Positions 33,658-42,831 are shown, counted from the first letter of the stretch. The stretch is 64,000 bases of DNA from Acetobacterium bakii (GCF_001263355.1 NZ_LGYO01000004.1:1-64000); one strand, 5' to 3'. Numbers and translations are program-made. Notes: a model not told the origin generated them from the sequence alone.

Positions 33658-34830
33658 TCATTTTAAAATACTTTTTAATGCATGTAAACAATATTCAACT
33701 TCTTCGGGTGTGTTAAAGTGTCCCAAAGACAGCCGTATGGTTCCCTTTGGATAGGTTCCCAATGTCTTGTGAGCTAAGGGCGCACAATGAAGACCGACTC
33801 TTGTCATAATCCCATAATCTTTATCCAACTCAAATGCCACTTGAGCGTTGTCTTTCTCACTACTCATCAGAGATATGACCGCACTACGTCCGGTAATGTT
33901 AGGAATTCCAATTAGTTTTATATTATTAATATCCTGGACTCCTGATATTATTTGTTGCGTTAGCTCTAATTCTTTTTTCAAAATATTTTCCGGTCCTTTT
34001 TCTTTTAGATAATCTAAAGCTTTTGAAAGCCCATAAATCCCCGGAAGATTCAAAGTTCCGGATTCAAATTTATCGGGTAAAAAATCCGGCATTTCAAAGC
34101 TTTCTGACCGACTTCCAGTCCCCCCCTGAATAATACCTGTCATCTCTTCAGCCAATGCATCCTTTATTATGACACCACCGATTCCCTGTGGCCCAAGCAA
34201 ACCTTTATGCCCTGTAAAACAAAGGGCATCAATGGCTGTTTGTGACATATTTATTGAAAAAGCACCCGCTGTCTGGGCGGCATCCACAACAAAATTCAGA
34301 TGATTTTTTTTACAGATCTCCGAAACTTCATGAATTGGTAATACTGTTCCGCAAACATTGGAGCTATGCGTCATAATAATGGCCTTTGTTGTTGTTTGAA
34401 TGAGGGGCTCAATTTTTTCCAATTCAAGGTTTCCCAGTTCATCACACGGCATGACGCTAAATGAAATTCCCTGGCTCTCAAGAAAAATAAGCGGCCGCAT
34501 CACGGCGTTATGCTCCATGCCGCTGACCAAAACGTGATCTCCCGGTTGAAGCATTCCTTTGATCACCAAATTCAAACCTTCGGTTACGCTAGCCGTGAAA
34601 ATAACATTTTTTGACGGATCTGACCCTTCTTTAAATTGAAAAAGATCACACAGCTTCTTTCTGGTTTTATAAACCGCTTCTGCTACCTCATATCCCCATT
34701 TATAGTTTCCTCTACCAACATTACACCCTTTGTTGTCCAGATAATCAGCCATGGCCAACCCAATTCCAGGAGCCTTTGGAAAAGTTGTACTGGCATTATC
34801 AAAATAGACGGTCTTTTCTGTTCTTTTCAT
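33658..34830 (-). CDS. Class V aminotransferase / cysteine desulfurase (EF2568-like)
   Basis: A PLP enzyme of about 390 residues. VYFDNASTTFPKAPG start, THSSNVCGTVLPI, the PLP lysine in CFTGHKGLLGPQG, and the catalytic cysteine loop GLHCAPLAHKTLGTYPKG. The form resembles the EF2568/TIGR01977 desulfurase found with selenium-dependent molybdenum hydroxylase loci rather than IscS. It could mobilise S or Se from (seleno)cysteine. The ATG at 34830 overlaps the activase stop (ATGA), so it is co-translated with the double-cubane activator genes. Confidence 0.87.
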   Translation of the reverse strand: MKRTEKTVYFDNASTTFPKAPGIGLAMADYLDNKGCNVGRGNYKWGYEVAEAVYKTRKKLCDLFQFKEGSDPSKNVIFTASVTEGLNLVIKGMLQPGDHVLVSGMEHNAVMRPLIFLESQGISFSVMPCDELGNLELEKIEPLIQTTTKAIIMTHSSNVCGTVLPIHEVSEICKKNHLNFVVDAAQTAGAFSINMSQTAIDALCFTGHKGLLGPQGIGGVIIKDALAEEMTGIIQGGTGSRSESFEMPDFLPDKFESGTLNLPGIYGLSKALDYLKEKGPENILKKELELTQQIISGVQDINNIKLIGIPNITGRSAVISLMSSEKDNAQVAFELDKDYGIMTRVGLHCAPLAHKTLGTYPKGTIRLSLGHFNTPEEVEYCLHALKSILK

Positions 34831-35588
34831 GATTTCTCCCTCTGCTTCTCCCATCCAATAATAGATGCGCCAATTGCTCCCGCATATTGACCCAATGGAT
34901 CAGTTATTATGGATTTCCCCAGGTAGCTTTCTAAGATATTTCCTATGGCTTTCGAATTAGCCAATCCCCCACTAAAAAACAATTTTTCTCCCAGCGGTAA
35001 CCGTTGTGCAAAATGTGCGGTTCGTTGGGCAATTGAATGGACAACCCCCAAGGCAATATCGCCTGGGGGAACATCTTTTGCCAGTAAACTGATGACCTCG
35101 CTTTCCGCAAACACTGTACACATGCTTGAAATTTTAACCGGTGTATGTGATTTAACAAAATCATCCAGCATATCGATTTTTATTTCTAAAATCCGCATAA
35201 TATTTTCAATAAAACGTCCGGTTCCCGCAGCACATTTATCATTCATCAGAAAATCAATTACCCGGCCTTCTTTGTTTAATAAAATCACCTTGCTATCCTG
35301 ACCGCCAATATCAATAACCCCTTGAATATCTTGATTCAGAAAAATGCTTCCTCTAGCGTGACAGGTGATTTCTGTTACCTGTTTATCCGCTTCCTTCAAT
35401 AATTCACGGCCATATCCGGTAACAACTGTGTAATTCACCTCTTGACTATACAGTTTATTATACACCTCATACAGGCTTTTTTTAGGGTTGGCCGAAGTTG
35501 GAACAATCATGGTTTTTAAGATGTTTTTTCCACTGTACAAAACTGCCTTTGTGGTTTTTGAACCGGAATCAATTCCCAATGTAATCAT
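34827..35588 (-). CDS. ATP-dependent activator of the 2-hydroxyacyl-CoA dehydratase/double-cubane type
   Basis: ASKHA-family ATPase, 253 residues. Phosphate loops ITLGIDSGSKTTKAVL and IQGVIDIGGQDSKVI, and the two cluster cysteines in MNDKCAAGTGRFIE and SSMCTVFAESEVI that let the homodimer hold a bridging [4Fe-4S]. It uses ATP to send a very low-potential electron to its partner. The partner is the adjacent gene (8-nt gap), so it is best seen as the reductase of a double-cubane-cluster-type protein. Confidence 0.9.
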   Translation of the reverse strand: MITLGIDSGSKTTKAVLYSGKNILKTMIVPTSANPKKSLYEVYNKLYSQEVNYTVVTGYGRELLKEADKQVTEITCHARGSIFLNQDIQGVIDIGGQDSKVILLNKEGRVIDFLMNDKCAAGTGRFIENIMRILEIKIDMLDDFVKSHTPVKISSMCTVFAESEVISLLAKDVPPGDIALGVVHSIAQRTAHFAQRLPLGEKLFFSGGLANSKAIGNILESYLGKSIITDPLGQYAGAIGASIIGWEKQREKS

Positions 35589-35596
35589 TATTGCGC

Positions 35597-36766
35597 CTAT
35601 AGCATTTCTACAAAAGCAGCCATTCTGGTATTTAACTGACCAATATCTGCTGTTGAAAAATCTGTTTCCACACTCATATAGGATTTTTCTTTTTTATCAT
35701 TAACAAATCGTTTAATACTTAATGTTTCCACGTTATAGGTGTGACATGCCGTTAAGATGACATCCACAACACCATCAACCTGATAGTCATCAATCATGCG
35801 ATTAAGGGTTGTGATACGATTTGGATTTGGAGTCATACATGAACAGCCGATGGATAAATATTTTTCAGCCAGTGCTGCATAAACATCCGGGTTTGTTTCA
35901 TCAACCATGTCCTCAATAGCCTTTGCGCCGCTGCAATTTTCAAAAGCAACAACTACCGCGCCATTATCTTCAATTGCTTTTATAACTTTTTCAGTTGCTC
36001 CGCCGATTGGACACCCGGTAATTAAAATCCTCGGTTTCTTTGAATATTTTTTTTCAACTTTATATTCTGCCAGAACCTTTTCTCTGAGGGCTTCCAGTTT
36101 TTCCGGAATGCTCCTGCGATTAAATTCGAAAGTCGTTCCAATGAGAACCTTGAACAAATCCTGTCCCAGCATAGGCACCGGATCAAGTTTTGATAATTCG
36201 TAAAAATCCTTCATGGCTTTTCGTTCCTGATTTTTCACAATAATTGCTTTTCGAATATCGTCTTCGGAAATCTCAACATTAAATTGTTTTTCCAATGTTT
36301 CTTTTAAACGGATGATTTCATTTTTCCACAATATTAAGCCATCTTCGCTTTGTACATTAGGAAGCTCCATCACATGAACAGGTTTGAACTCTTGGAGATA
36401 CTCATACATTTTTTTCTTTCCATCGCAGGTGGTTTCCCCAACAATTAAATCCGAGAAATAAAAATACGGACATTTATCCGTTTTACCAAATCCGTAACTG
36501 GATTTAATTAGGGGACACAGGTTGCGGGGCAAGTCTTTTTCAGCTTCCGGAATGGTTTCATCCGAGGATGCGCAAAGACTGACAGTAGCCGCTCCCATTG
36601 CCAGTGCCACTTCCTGGGGGAAATAGGTGCAGAATACCCCAATCAGTGGAATATTCTTGTCTTTAATTTCCTTAGCAGCCAAAAAACCATTTCGTCTCGC
36701 TTCTGCGAATTCTTCGAATATAGCCGGTAATTCTGTTTGTAATTTCATTAAAATACTCTCTTTCAT
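35597..36766 (-). CDS. Double-cubane-cluster-type protein (2-hydroxyacyl-CoA dehydratase fold)
   Basis: A 389-residue HgdB/HgdC-like protein. Cysteines occur in positions typical of double-cubane cluster proteins: GVFCTYFP, SLCASSDE, NLCPLIKSS, DKCPYFYFSDL, ETTCDGKKK, then TGCPIGGATEKV, FENCSGAKAIE, SIGCSCMTPNPNR and TACHTYNVET. There is one catalytic-type subunit rather than the alpha/beta pair of true dehydratases. A homologue in Carboxydothermus is known to reduce small molecules such as acetylene with an ATP-driven reductase. Its physiological substrate is unknown. Confidence 0.85.
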   Translation of the reverse strand: MKESILMKLQTELPAIFEEFAEARRNGFLAAKEIKDKNIPLIGVFCTYFPQEVALAMGAATVSLCASSDETIPEAEKDLPRNLCPLIKSSYGFGKTDKCPYFYFSDLIVGETTCDGKKKMYEYLQEFKPVHVMELPNVQSEDGLILWKNEIIRLKETLEKQFNVEISEDDIRKAIIVKNQERKAMKDFYELSKLDPVPMLGQDLFKVLIGTTFEFNRRSIPEKLEALREKVLAEYKVEKKYSKKPRILITGCPIGGATEKVIKAIEDNGAVVVAFENCSGAKAIEDMVDETNPDVYAALAEKYLSIGCSCMTPNPNRITTLNRMIDDYQVDGVVDVILTACHTYNVETLSIKRFVNDKKEKSYMSVETDFSTADIGQLNTRMAAFVEML

Positions 36767-36966
36767 TTAAGTTTTATGAATAATTTCAATTCTTTTGATC
36801 TTTCTTTTGAATATTATCACATAAGGCAAAGAATATTGAATGAAATAATAGAATACTAATATTTTCAATATTCCATCTTGTTATACGTATCAGAACTTAC
36901 AACCTGAAATTTTCTCTGATTCATGATTCGATTGATATATATTTAACAACCTTGGTGTTAAAAAAA

Positions 36967-37034
36967 GGCCATTTTCATGGCCAGAGACTGTAATTAAACA
37001 AAAAGCAGTGCCGACAATTGGTCGGTACTGCTTT
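36967..37034 (-). terminator. Tandem terminators after hydA2
   Basis: Two minus-strand hairpins: AAAGCAGTACCGAC..GTCGGCACTGCTTTTTG (37002-37034), beginning 6 nt after the hydA2 stop, and GGCCATGAAAATGGCC followed by seven T (36967-36982). Together they end the HDCR operon. The rest of the gap holds the promoter region of the double-cubane genes. Confidence 0.9.
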
Positions 37035-37039
37035 CTAAC

Positions 37040-38416
37040 TTATTTTTTAAAATTATTTTCGCCTGTACAATAGTGAGTATGCAGCATATGATGAGATTCC
37101 TTGCCATTTGGTGTCAGTAAATAATCTTCATAGATTTTTGCAATTGCTGGATTCTCATGGGATTTTCGAATGGTCAGCTCGGCATCGTGTGCGTAGGTTC
37201 CTTTTGTTCTTGCTTCATAGGCAGCTTCTTTTTCACTGTCTAAAAGAAGTTTAGGTTGCCCACCACCGCTGACACAGCCTGCCGGACAGGTCATGACCTC
37301 AATAAAATGCAGGTCAAGCTTGCCCGCTTTGAGATCTTCCATAACTGGTATAACATTTTTAAGGCCTGCTACAATCCCCACCTTTAAATCAATATCGCCA
37401 ACCTTTAAGGTTGCAGTACGAAAAGCATCACTGCCGCGAACAGCACTAACATCAACTGCAGGAATAGGCTGACCTGTAATGAGTTCATAACCTGTTCTGA
37501 TTGCTGCTTCCATAACACCGCCAGTAACACCAAAGATGGTTCCTGCGCCGGTATACATACCCAGTGGTTGGTCATAGTCTTCTTCCGGCAGGCTATTAAA
37601 GTCAATACCCATATCTTTAATGAGATATGCAAGCTCTCTTGTTGTAATGGCAACATCAACATCCTGATAACCGCTGCTGTTCATCTCTTCACGATTGCAC
37701 TCAAATTCTTTACAGGTACAAGGCATCACTGAAACTGTAAAGATTTTAGCTGGATCATAATTATCAAGTTCTGCGCCATAGGTTTTGAAAATTGCGCCCA
37801 TCTGCTGCGGTGATTTACAGCTTGACAGATGATCTTTCATTTCCGGATAATTTCTCTCAAGGAAGGTAACCCATGCTGGGCAACAGGATGTAAACATCGG
37901 CAGTATTCCGCCTTCTGTCACTCTCTTAATCAGCTCAGTTCCTTCTTCCATAATGGTAAGATCGGCGTTGAAATTGGTATCATAAATTTTATTAAATCCA
38001 ATTCTTCGAAGAGCGGCGGCCATTTTTCTGGCAGCCAGTGTTCCCAGCTCGCCCCCAAAGTCTTCAGCAATCCCAACACGTACAGCCGGTGCACACTGCA
38101 CCATGGTGATGGTATCTTTATCTGCTAATGCAGCCTTTACCTTATCCAGGTTACAATTGTTATAGGCTGCAAAAAGCGGTTCTAAAACCGAGTTTGGCAG
38201 ATTTCTTTCAGCTCTTTTGTTATCATATGCTTCTGCACCATGATCAACAATCGAAACATATGCTTTGCATTTCTGGACGCATTGGCCGCACATGACACAT
38301 TTGTCATAATTTATTTCCTGAGGTTTCCCCTGTTCGCCTTCGATGGCAGACACTGGACATACTTCTGCACATTCTCTGCAACCGGTACATATATCTTTAT
38401 CAATATTAATAATCAC
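37040..38416 (-). CDS. hydA2: [FeFe]-hydrogenase subunit of HDCR
   Basis: A 458-residue hydrogenase. The N-terminus has two [4Fe-4S] sites (DICTGCRECAEVCPVSAIEG and CVMCGQCVQKC). H-cluster motifs: P1 FTSCCPAWVTF, P2 MPCTCKEFECNRE, P3 EVMTCPAGCVSGGGQP. It provides electrons from H2 to the formate dehydrogenase of the cytoplasmic HDCR complex. P1, P2 and P3 cysteines are all present. The short N-terminal cluster set fits HydA2 rather than the bifurcating HydA1. Start is a GTG after GAGGGAT. Confidence 0.95.
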   Translation of the reverse strand: MIINIDKDICTGCRECAEVCPVSAIEGEQGKPQEINYDKCVMCGQCVQKCKAYVSIVDHGAEAYDNKRAERNLPNSVLEPLFAAYNNCNLDKVKAALADKDTITMVQCAPAVRVGIAEDFGGELGTLAARKMAAALRRIGFNKIYDTNFNADLTIMEEGTELIKRVTEGGILPMFTSCCPAWVTFLERNYPEMKDHLSSCKSPQQMGAIFKTYGAELDNYDPAKIFTVSVMPCTCKEFECNREEMNSSGYQDVDVAITTRELAYLIKDMGIDFNSLPEEDYDQPLGMYTGAGTIFGVTGGVMEAAIRTGYELITGQPIPAVDVSAVRGSDAFRTATLKVGDIDLKVGIVAGLKNVIPVMEDLKAGKLDLHFIEVMTCPAGCVSGGGQPKLLLDSEKEAAYEARTKGTYAHDAELTIRKSHENPAIAKIYEDYLLTPNGKESHHMLHTHYCTGENNFKK

Positions 38417-38443
38417 TTGTTTATCCCTCTTTCCAACTTAATA

Positions 38444-39004
38444 TTATAAGTTACCCGTCAGTGTTAATGCAATGGCAGCTCTGATGCTCTTTTCTTTTCG
38501 ATCATCTTCAAGGTCTATCAGTTTGAGAACATCATGTGGGCAAGCGGCTATACAAGCAGGTCCATTTTCAAGCCCTGAGCAAAGATCACACTTGAAAGCT
38601 GATTTTCTCACTTCATCTGTACCAATCTGGGAAACTGCTTTGCCTTTTTTTGCAATTGGAAGCATTTCAACTGCCCCGAAAGGACAAGCCATCATGCAAT
38701 TTTTGCAGCCAATACAAAGATCCTCATTAACAAACAGGACTCCATCAACTTTAGTGATTGCTTTCGCTGAACATGAATTCAGGCAAGGTGCATCTTCACA
38801 TTGTTTACACTGAATCGGCAAACAATTACTCTCAAGTTTAATTAAAAACAATCTCGGTGTGACAGGTATTTCCACGGTTCCTACTGTGTGCGCAACTTTG
38901 TTACCCTTTTGGTTGTGTGAAGCAAAACATGCGATTTCGCAAGCTTTGCAGCCTGTACATTGATCACTGCAAGCTACAACAAATGAACCTAATTTTTTAT
39001 TCAT
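38444..39004 (-). CDS. hycB3: HycB3-type polyferredoxin subunit of HDCR
   Basis: About 186 residues with four [4Fe-4S] motifs: CTGCKACEIACF, CKQCEDAPCLNSCSAKAI, CIGCKNCMMACPFGAV and CDLCSGLENGPACIAACP. Electron wire between the hydrogenase and formate dehydrogenase. The start ATG at 39004 follows GGAGGG; an ORF extension of four codons is possible. It directly precedes hydA2, with 27 nt between them. Confidence 0.9.
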   Translation of the reverse strand: MNKKLGSFVVACSDQCTGCKACEIACFASHNQKGNKVAHTVGTVEIPVTPRLFLIKLESNCLPIQCKQCEDAPCLNSCSAKAITKVDGVLFVNEDLCIGCKNCMMACPFGAVEMLPIAKKGKAVSQIGTDEVRKSAFKCDLCSGLENGPACIAACPHDVLKLIDLEDDRKEKSIRAAIALTLTGNL

Positions 39005-39023
39005 TTTACCCTCCATTTTTCTT

Positions 39024-39806
39024 TTAAGATCTTAAATATAGAAAAGAATTTCTCAAATAATTTGTTCTTTTTTTTTTTACAATGGCTCGAAATGTTTCCT
39101 CACCCAGATCAATTCGATTTGGATGGGTGTAAACATTCATTTGTTCGCCCCGAACAAATCCAACTAAAGTAATCCCTGCTTCATCAGCTCGTGAAATGCT
39201 TAAACTCGTCGGTGCTGACTTTGATAATACAACCGGAATGTTGCCTTTCTCGGCCTTTAAAATCATGTCCGAAGACATTCTTCCGCTGACCACAAGGATT
39301 TTATCCCTGCAATCAATATCATTCATAACACAATATCCAATTACCTTATCCACTGCGTTATGACGTGCTACGTCCATAATGGTAATGACTTCCTGATCCC
39401 CATTATAGATTGCAACGCTGTGAAATCCACCGGTTTCCAAAAAAAGTTCTGTTGGCTTAAGGTTTTTTCCCATTATTTGATAGATGGTTTGAATTTTAAT
39501 TACTATCGGTTTCTCTAATGGTTCCTTTAGAGGACTGGTAACCTGTTCAGCGACCTGCATTTTTACAAGATTCTTTTTTTCTAGGACTTCTATACTCAGT
39601 ATGTCTTGCTTTCCGCTTAGCACACCACAACTCATGAGGTATCCTACTGCCAGTTCTTTTAAATCTTTCGGTGTGCAGTAGAACGTGTTAAACTCTTTGT
39701 CATTTACATAAAGCTTTAATGGATATTCTGTAATAATCGATTCATCAACAATATCCGATTGCTCACCTTTAACTTTTACCACGGCTAGCTTTAAAAAGGT
39801 ATTCAA
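39024..39806 (-). CDS. fdhD: Formate dehydrogenase accessory sulfurtransferase FdhD
   Basis: A 260-residue FdhD. Conserved parts are ELAVGYLMSCGVL, LETGGFHSVAIY, IMDVARHNAVDKVIGY, VVSGRMSSDMILKAEKG, KSAPTSLSISRADEAGITLVGF. FdhD passes sulfur from IscS to the bis-MGD cofactor before it enters the formate dehydrogenase. The CxxC loop that relays sulfur in the E. coli protein, expected between residues ~95 and 120, is not present; that stretch has no cysteine. Start is a TTG after GAGGAGG. Flanked by structured spacers. Confidence 0.88.
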   Translation of the reverse strand: MNTFLKLAVVKVKGEQSDIVDESIITEYPLKLYVNDKEFNTFYCTPKDLKELAVGYLMSCGVLSGKQDILSIEVLEKKNLVKMQVAEQVTSPLKEPLEKPIVIKIQTIYQIMGKNLKPTELFLETGGFHSVAIYNGDQEVITIMDVARHNAVDKVIGYCVMNDIDCRDKILVVSGRMSSDMILKAEKGNIPVVLSKSAPTSLSISRADEAGITLVGFVRGEQMNVYTHPNRIDLGEETFRAIVKKKRTNYLRNSFLYLRS

Positions 39807-39894
39807 GTTTGCAGCGCCTCCTCTCTCTTAATCATTTCACATTCATTATCCCAAAGAACCGCAAGAAACGGGCTTTACAAGTTTCTCTTTGATT

Positions 39895-39944
39895 CCTGGG
39901 CAGTCGTCAAGTGAATACGAGCACTCATTTGGCGACTGCCCGGG
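39895..39944. repeat. Long hairpin between hycB2 and fdhD
   Basis: GGGCAGTCG and CGACTGCCC close a hairpin that continues CAA-TGA / TCA-TTG with few mismatches. No T-run follows on the minus strand. It may be an mRNA processing or stability element setting subunit ratios inside the operon. Confidence 0.7.
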
Positions 39945-39968
39945 GTAAAATTAACCTCTCAAAAAATA

Positions 39969-40029
39969 GACTGTATCAAAGGTCGGCATGAGTATACTTT
40001 ATAAGACTCTGCATTGCTCCGATACAGTC
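39969..40029 (-). terminator. Attenuator-like structure after hycB2
   Basis: On the minus strand GACTGTATC and GATACAGTC enclose an inner GAGT..ACTC hairpin and run into TATTTTTT. It starts 25 nt past the hycB2 stop. A decayed counterpart of one arm (AATACAGTC) is seen after hycB1 near 43185. Confidence 0.7.
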
Positions 40030-40053
40030 ATCATCATGTATTCTGAGAATATT

Positions 40054-40590
40054 TTATGATCCTTTTACCTGAGACAGGGAAATAGCCGCGGCCGTCCGTT
40101 TGTTTGAAACAGAAACTGCAACATCTTCTTCGGTGACAAGTTTTAATGCGGCGGTAGGACAGACTTGAATACAGGCTGGCCCTTCTTCTCTTCCGATACA
40201 AAGATCACATTTATTCGCAACGATGCGATCACTGTTATCCAATTGTTTTTTTCCATCACTGGCTACTACCATATCAATGGCCCCGTAAGGGCAAGCAATC
40301 ATACAGGTTTTACAGCCAATACACTTATCATGTAATACCACTACCGTATTGTCAATCATTTCAATAGCGCCCACCGGACAGACATTCATACAAGCAGGAT
40401 TTTCACAATGCTTGCATTGCACGGGTATAGTGATGGTTGCTGTTTTTACAATATCCAGTTTTGGATTGAATACATATTCCCATGGATTCATTTGAAATAT
40501 TTTTTCACCTTCGTGAGCAACAACACACCCGATCATACAGGTTCTACAGCCAATACACAAGTCAGGATTACCTTTTACAAAATAATTCAT
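40054..40590 (-). CDS. hycB2: HycB2-type polyferredoxin subunit of HDCR
   Basis: A 178-residue protein with four [4Fe-4S] motifs: CIGCRTCMIGCVVAHEG, CKHCENPACMNVCPVGAI, CIGCKTCMIACPYGAI and CDLCIGREEGPACIQVCP. Nearly identical in sequence to the HycB1 gene at 43214-43747. It starts 3 nt after the fdhF2 stop and is expected to be the direct electron partner of the selenoprotein formate dehydrogenase. Confidence 0.93.
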   Translation of the reverse strand: MNYFVKGNPDLCIGCRTCMIGCVVAHEGEKIFQMNPWEYVFNPKLDIVKTATITIPVQCKHCENPACMNVCPVGAIEMIDNTVVVLHDKCIGCKTCMIACPYGAIDMVVASDGKKQLDNSDRIVANKCDLCIGREEGPACIQVCPTAALKLVTEEDVAVSVSNKRTAAAISLSQVKGS

Positions 40591-40593
40591 ATC

Positions 40594-42762
40594 CTACACT
40601 CCTTTTTTGGCAGTATCGATGCCCATATTTGTTCGAATACTCTCATATGAATCCTTGACAAACTGCTCTGCACTTGCCTGATCGTCGATCTTTTCCAAAT
40701 TAATGGCACAATACTTCGATTCAGGAGTGTTACTGATGGGATCCAGATATGGAGTTGTCAGCTCATTACATGCGCCGATCCACCATTGATAAGTCATGTA
40801 GGTCGCACCTGCTTTAACCCGTTCCGTTGGCATAACCCGGGTAATAAGACTTCCCCGTCTGGAGTATACCCGAATAAGGTCACCCTCTTTAACATTAAGC
40901 TTTTCACAATCCGCCGGACTCATCTGAATCCAACCCGGTTCGTCTTCCAAGTTTGCTAATGCACGGCAATTTCCGGTCATTGTTCGAACCGAATAGTGTC
41001 CTACTTCTCGAACCGTTGACAGTGAGTAAGGATATTCTGAACTTTCAACTTCACAAGGCGGCCGCCATTCAGAAGCGAAGAACTTTCCTCTTCCGTCTGG
41101 ATGCGCAAATTTCCCTCCTTTATGAAGGTATGGTGTGCCCTTGTCTTCCATGGATTCATCCCGACATGGCCATTGAATACTTCCTAATGCTTCTATTTTT
41201 TCATAGGTCGCACCATAGAAACTTGGAGTTAAACTTCTCATTTCGTCCCAGATTTCCTGGGTGTTTTTGTAATTCATGGGGTAACCCATGGCAGTTGAAA
41301 TCAAAGAAATGATTTCCCAGTCGGTTTTAACATCACCTTTTGGTTCGATTGCTTTTCTAATTCTTTGGAATCCACGATCACAACAGGAATAAATCCCATC
41401 ATGCTCACCCCAGGAAGTCGAAGGTAAAATAACATCTGCATGAAGACCGGTTTTATTCATAAAAATATCCTGCATAATGACAAAATCAATTTTGTCCAGT
41501 GTTTCTCGAATTTCTGCAAGATCAGGATCTGATTGTGCCGGATCTTCTCCGAAAATGTAGTAGGCATGAATTTTCTTCGCTTCGTCTTTTTCTTCAAGAA
41601 CACGATGAGGAACATGTGTCAGCGGTATTCCAACCTTATTTGATAATGGCACGCCCCAGGCCTTTTCAAACTTTTCCCGGACTGCATCATCAGTAACCGA
41701 TTGATATCCTGAATAACAATTAGGTAGAGCACCCATATCACAAGCACCCTGAACATTGTTCTGTCCTCGAACTGGACCGATACCCATGTTTGGCCCGCCA
41801 AAGTTTCCAGTTAAGAGTGCCAGACTGGCAAGTCCTTTTACAACATCAACCGCCTGGGCAAACTGGCATACACCCATTCCATAAAGGATCATTGATGTTT
41901 CGGCTTTGGCATAAGCTCTCGCTGCTTCCCGAATAAGATCAGGCGACACATGACAAATCGGCTCAGCATATTCCGGTGTATATTTTTCAACAATAGCTTT
42001 ATATTCCTCATACCCTGAGGTATGATCTTCAACAAACTTCTTATCTGCTAAACCTTCAGCAATAATGACGTTTCCAATCGCATTAATTAATGCCATGTTG
42101 GATCCGCCTTTTAGTTGGAGATGCATATCTGCAATTCGTGCTGATTCTGTAATACGAGGATCGGTAACGATCAACTTTGCACCCTTTTGTTTAGCTTTTA
42201 CAATTCTTCTGGCTACGATTGGATGTGCATCCGCTCCATTATAACCAAATATAAATAATAACTTCGCATCTTCAATTTCTGGTACGCCCATTGACATGGC
42301 GCCGCTTCCTAATGAGTACTGTAGACCCGCTACAGATGGAGCATGTCAGACTCGGGCGCAGTGATCCACATTATTCGTACCAACAGCAGCACGCATAAAT
42401 TTCTGCATCACATAGTTTGCTTCATTTCCTGGGCCACGGGCAGAGCCTGTTCCCATAATTGAATCCGGACCGTATTTGGCTTTGATCTCTGAAAGTCGAC
42501 CAGCAGTATAGCTGATGGCTTCATCCCACTCCACCTCTTCTAATATTCCGTTTTTTCTGATCAATGGCTTGGTAAGCCGTTTCGTCAGAATCTGCGGATC
42601 ATTTAAAAAATCCCAGCCATAACGGCCTTTTAGGCATAAGGTTTCTTCATTGGTTCTACCTGCTGCTGGGGTCGCGCTAACAATTTTACCATCGTTTACA
42701 TTAAGGTATAATTGACAACCCGCGCCACAATAAGGGCAAGTAGTTAGTATCTGTTTTCCCAT
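40594..42762 (-). CDS. fdhF2: Selenocysteine formate dehydrogenase of HDCR
   Basis: One 722-residue selenoprotein read through an in-frame TGA at 42346-42348 (Sec139). The N-terminal [4Fe-4S] site is CPYCGAGC plus LCLKGRYGW; Sec follows NNVDHCAR-V and precedes HAPSV, as in E. coli FdhH where Sec is residue 140. The two halves are in the same frame with no other stop. Downstream are molybdopterin-dinucleotide segments (GPVRGQNNVQGACDMG, LPSTSWGEHDG) and the C-terminal aspartate-decarboxylase-fold domain. It reduces CO2 to formate in the HDCR complex. Selenocysteine machinery is encoded 2-10 kb away. Confidence 0.96.
42313..42348 (-). promoter_or_regulatory. bSECIS element of fdhF2
   Basis: Immediately after the TGA on the minus strand, CTGTAG-CGGGT-CTACAG (42319-42335) forms a perfect 6-bp hairpin whose loop region carries GGTCT, the same apical sequence as the E. 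coli fdhF SelB-binding element. Distance from the UGA (13 nt to the stem base) suits selenocysteine insertion. Confidence 0.9.
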
Positions 42763-42801
42763 AATACATCCTCCTTCTTCTTAGTAATCAAGTTTGTCCT
42801 A

Positions 42802-42831
42802 ATTATGTCATATGGTTGTGTGTATTGTCAA
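42802..42831 (-). promoter_or_regulatory. Promoter upstream of fdhF2
   Basis: Minus-strand TTGACA (42826-42831), 18-nt spacer, CATAAT (42802-42807), about 40 nt before the start codon. Lets fdhF2-hydA2 be transcribed independently of hycB1. The remainder of the 42763-43213 gap is AT-rich, with one hairpin (CCAATAAATT..AATTTATTGG, 43090-43113). Confidence 0.72.

Noticed and set aside
35597-36766. True 2-hydroxyacyl-CoA dehydratase
   Set aside because: There is only one catalytic-type subunit, no CoA transferase or acyl-CoA dehydrogenase nearby, and the cysteine pattern fits double-cubane proteins better.
42346-42348. Formate dehydrogenase gene broken by a nonsense mutation
   Set aside because: The stop is TGA at the Sec position, is followed by a SECIS-like hairpin, and the frame continues intact to the normal C-terminus.
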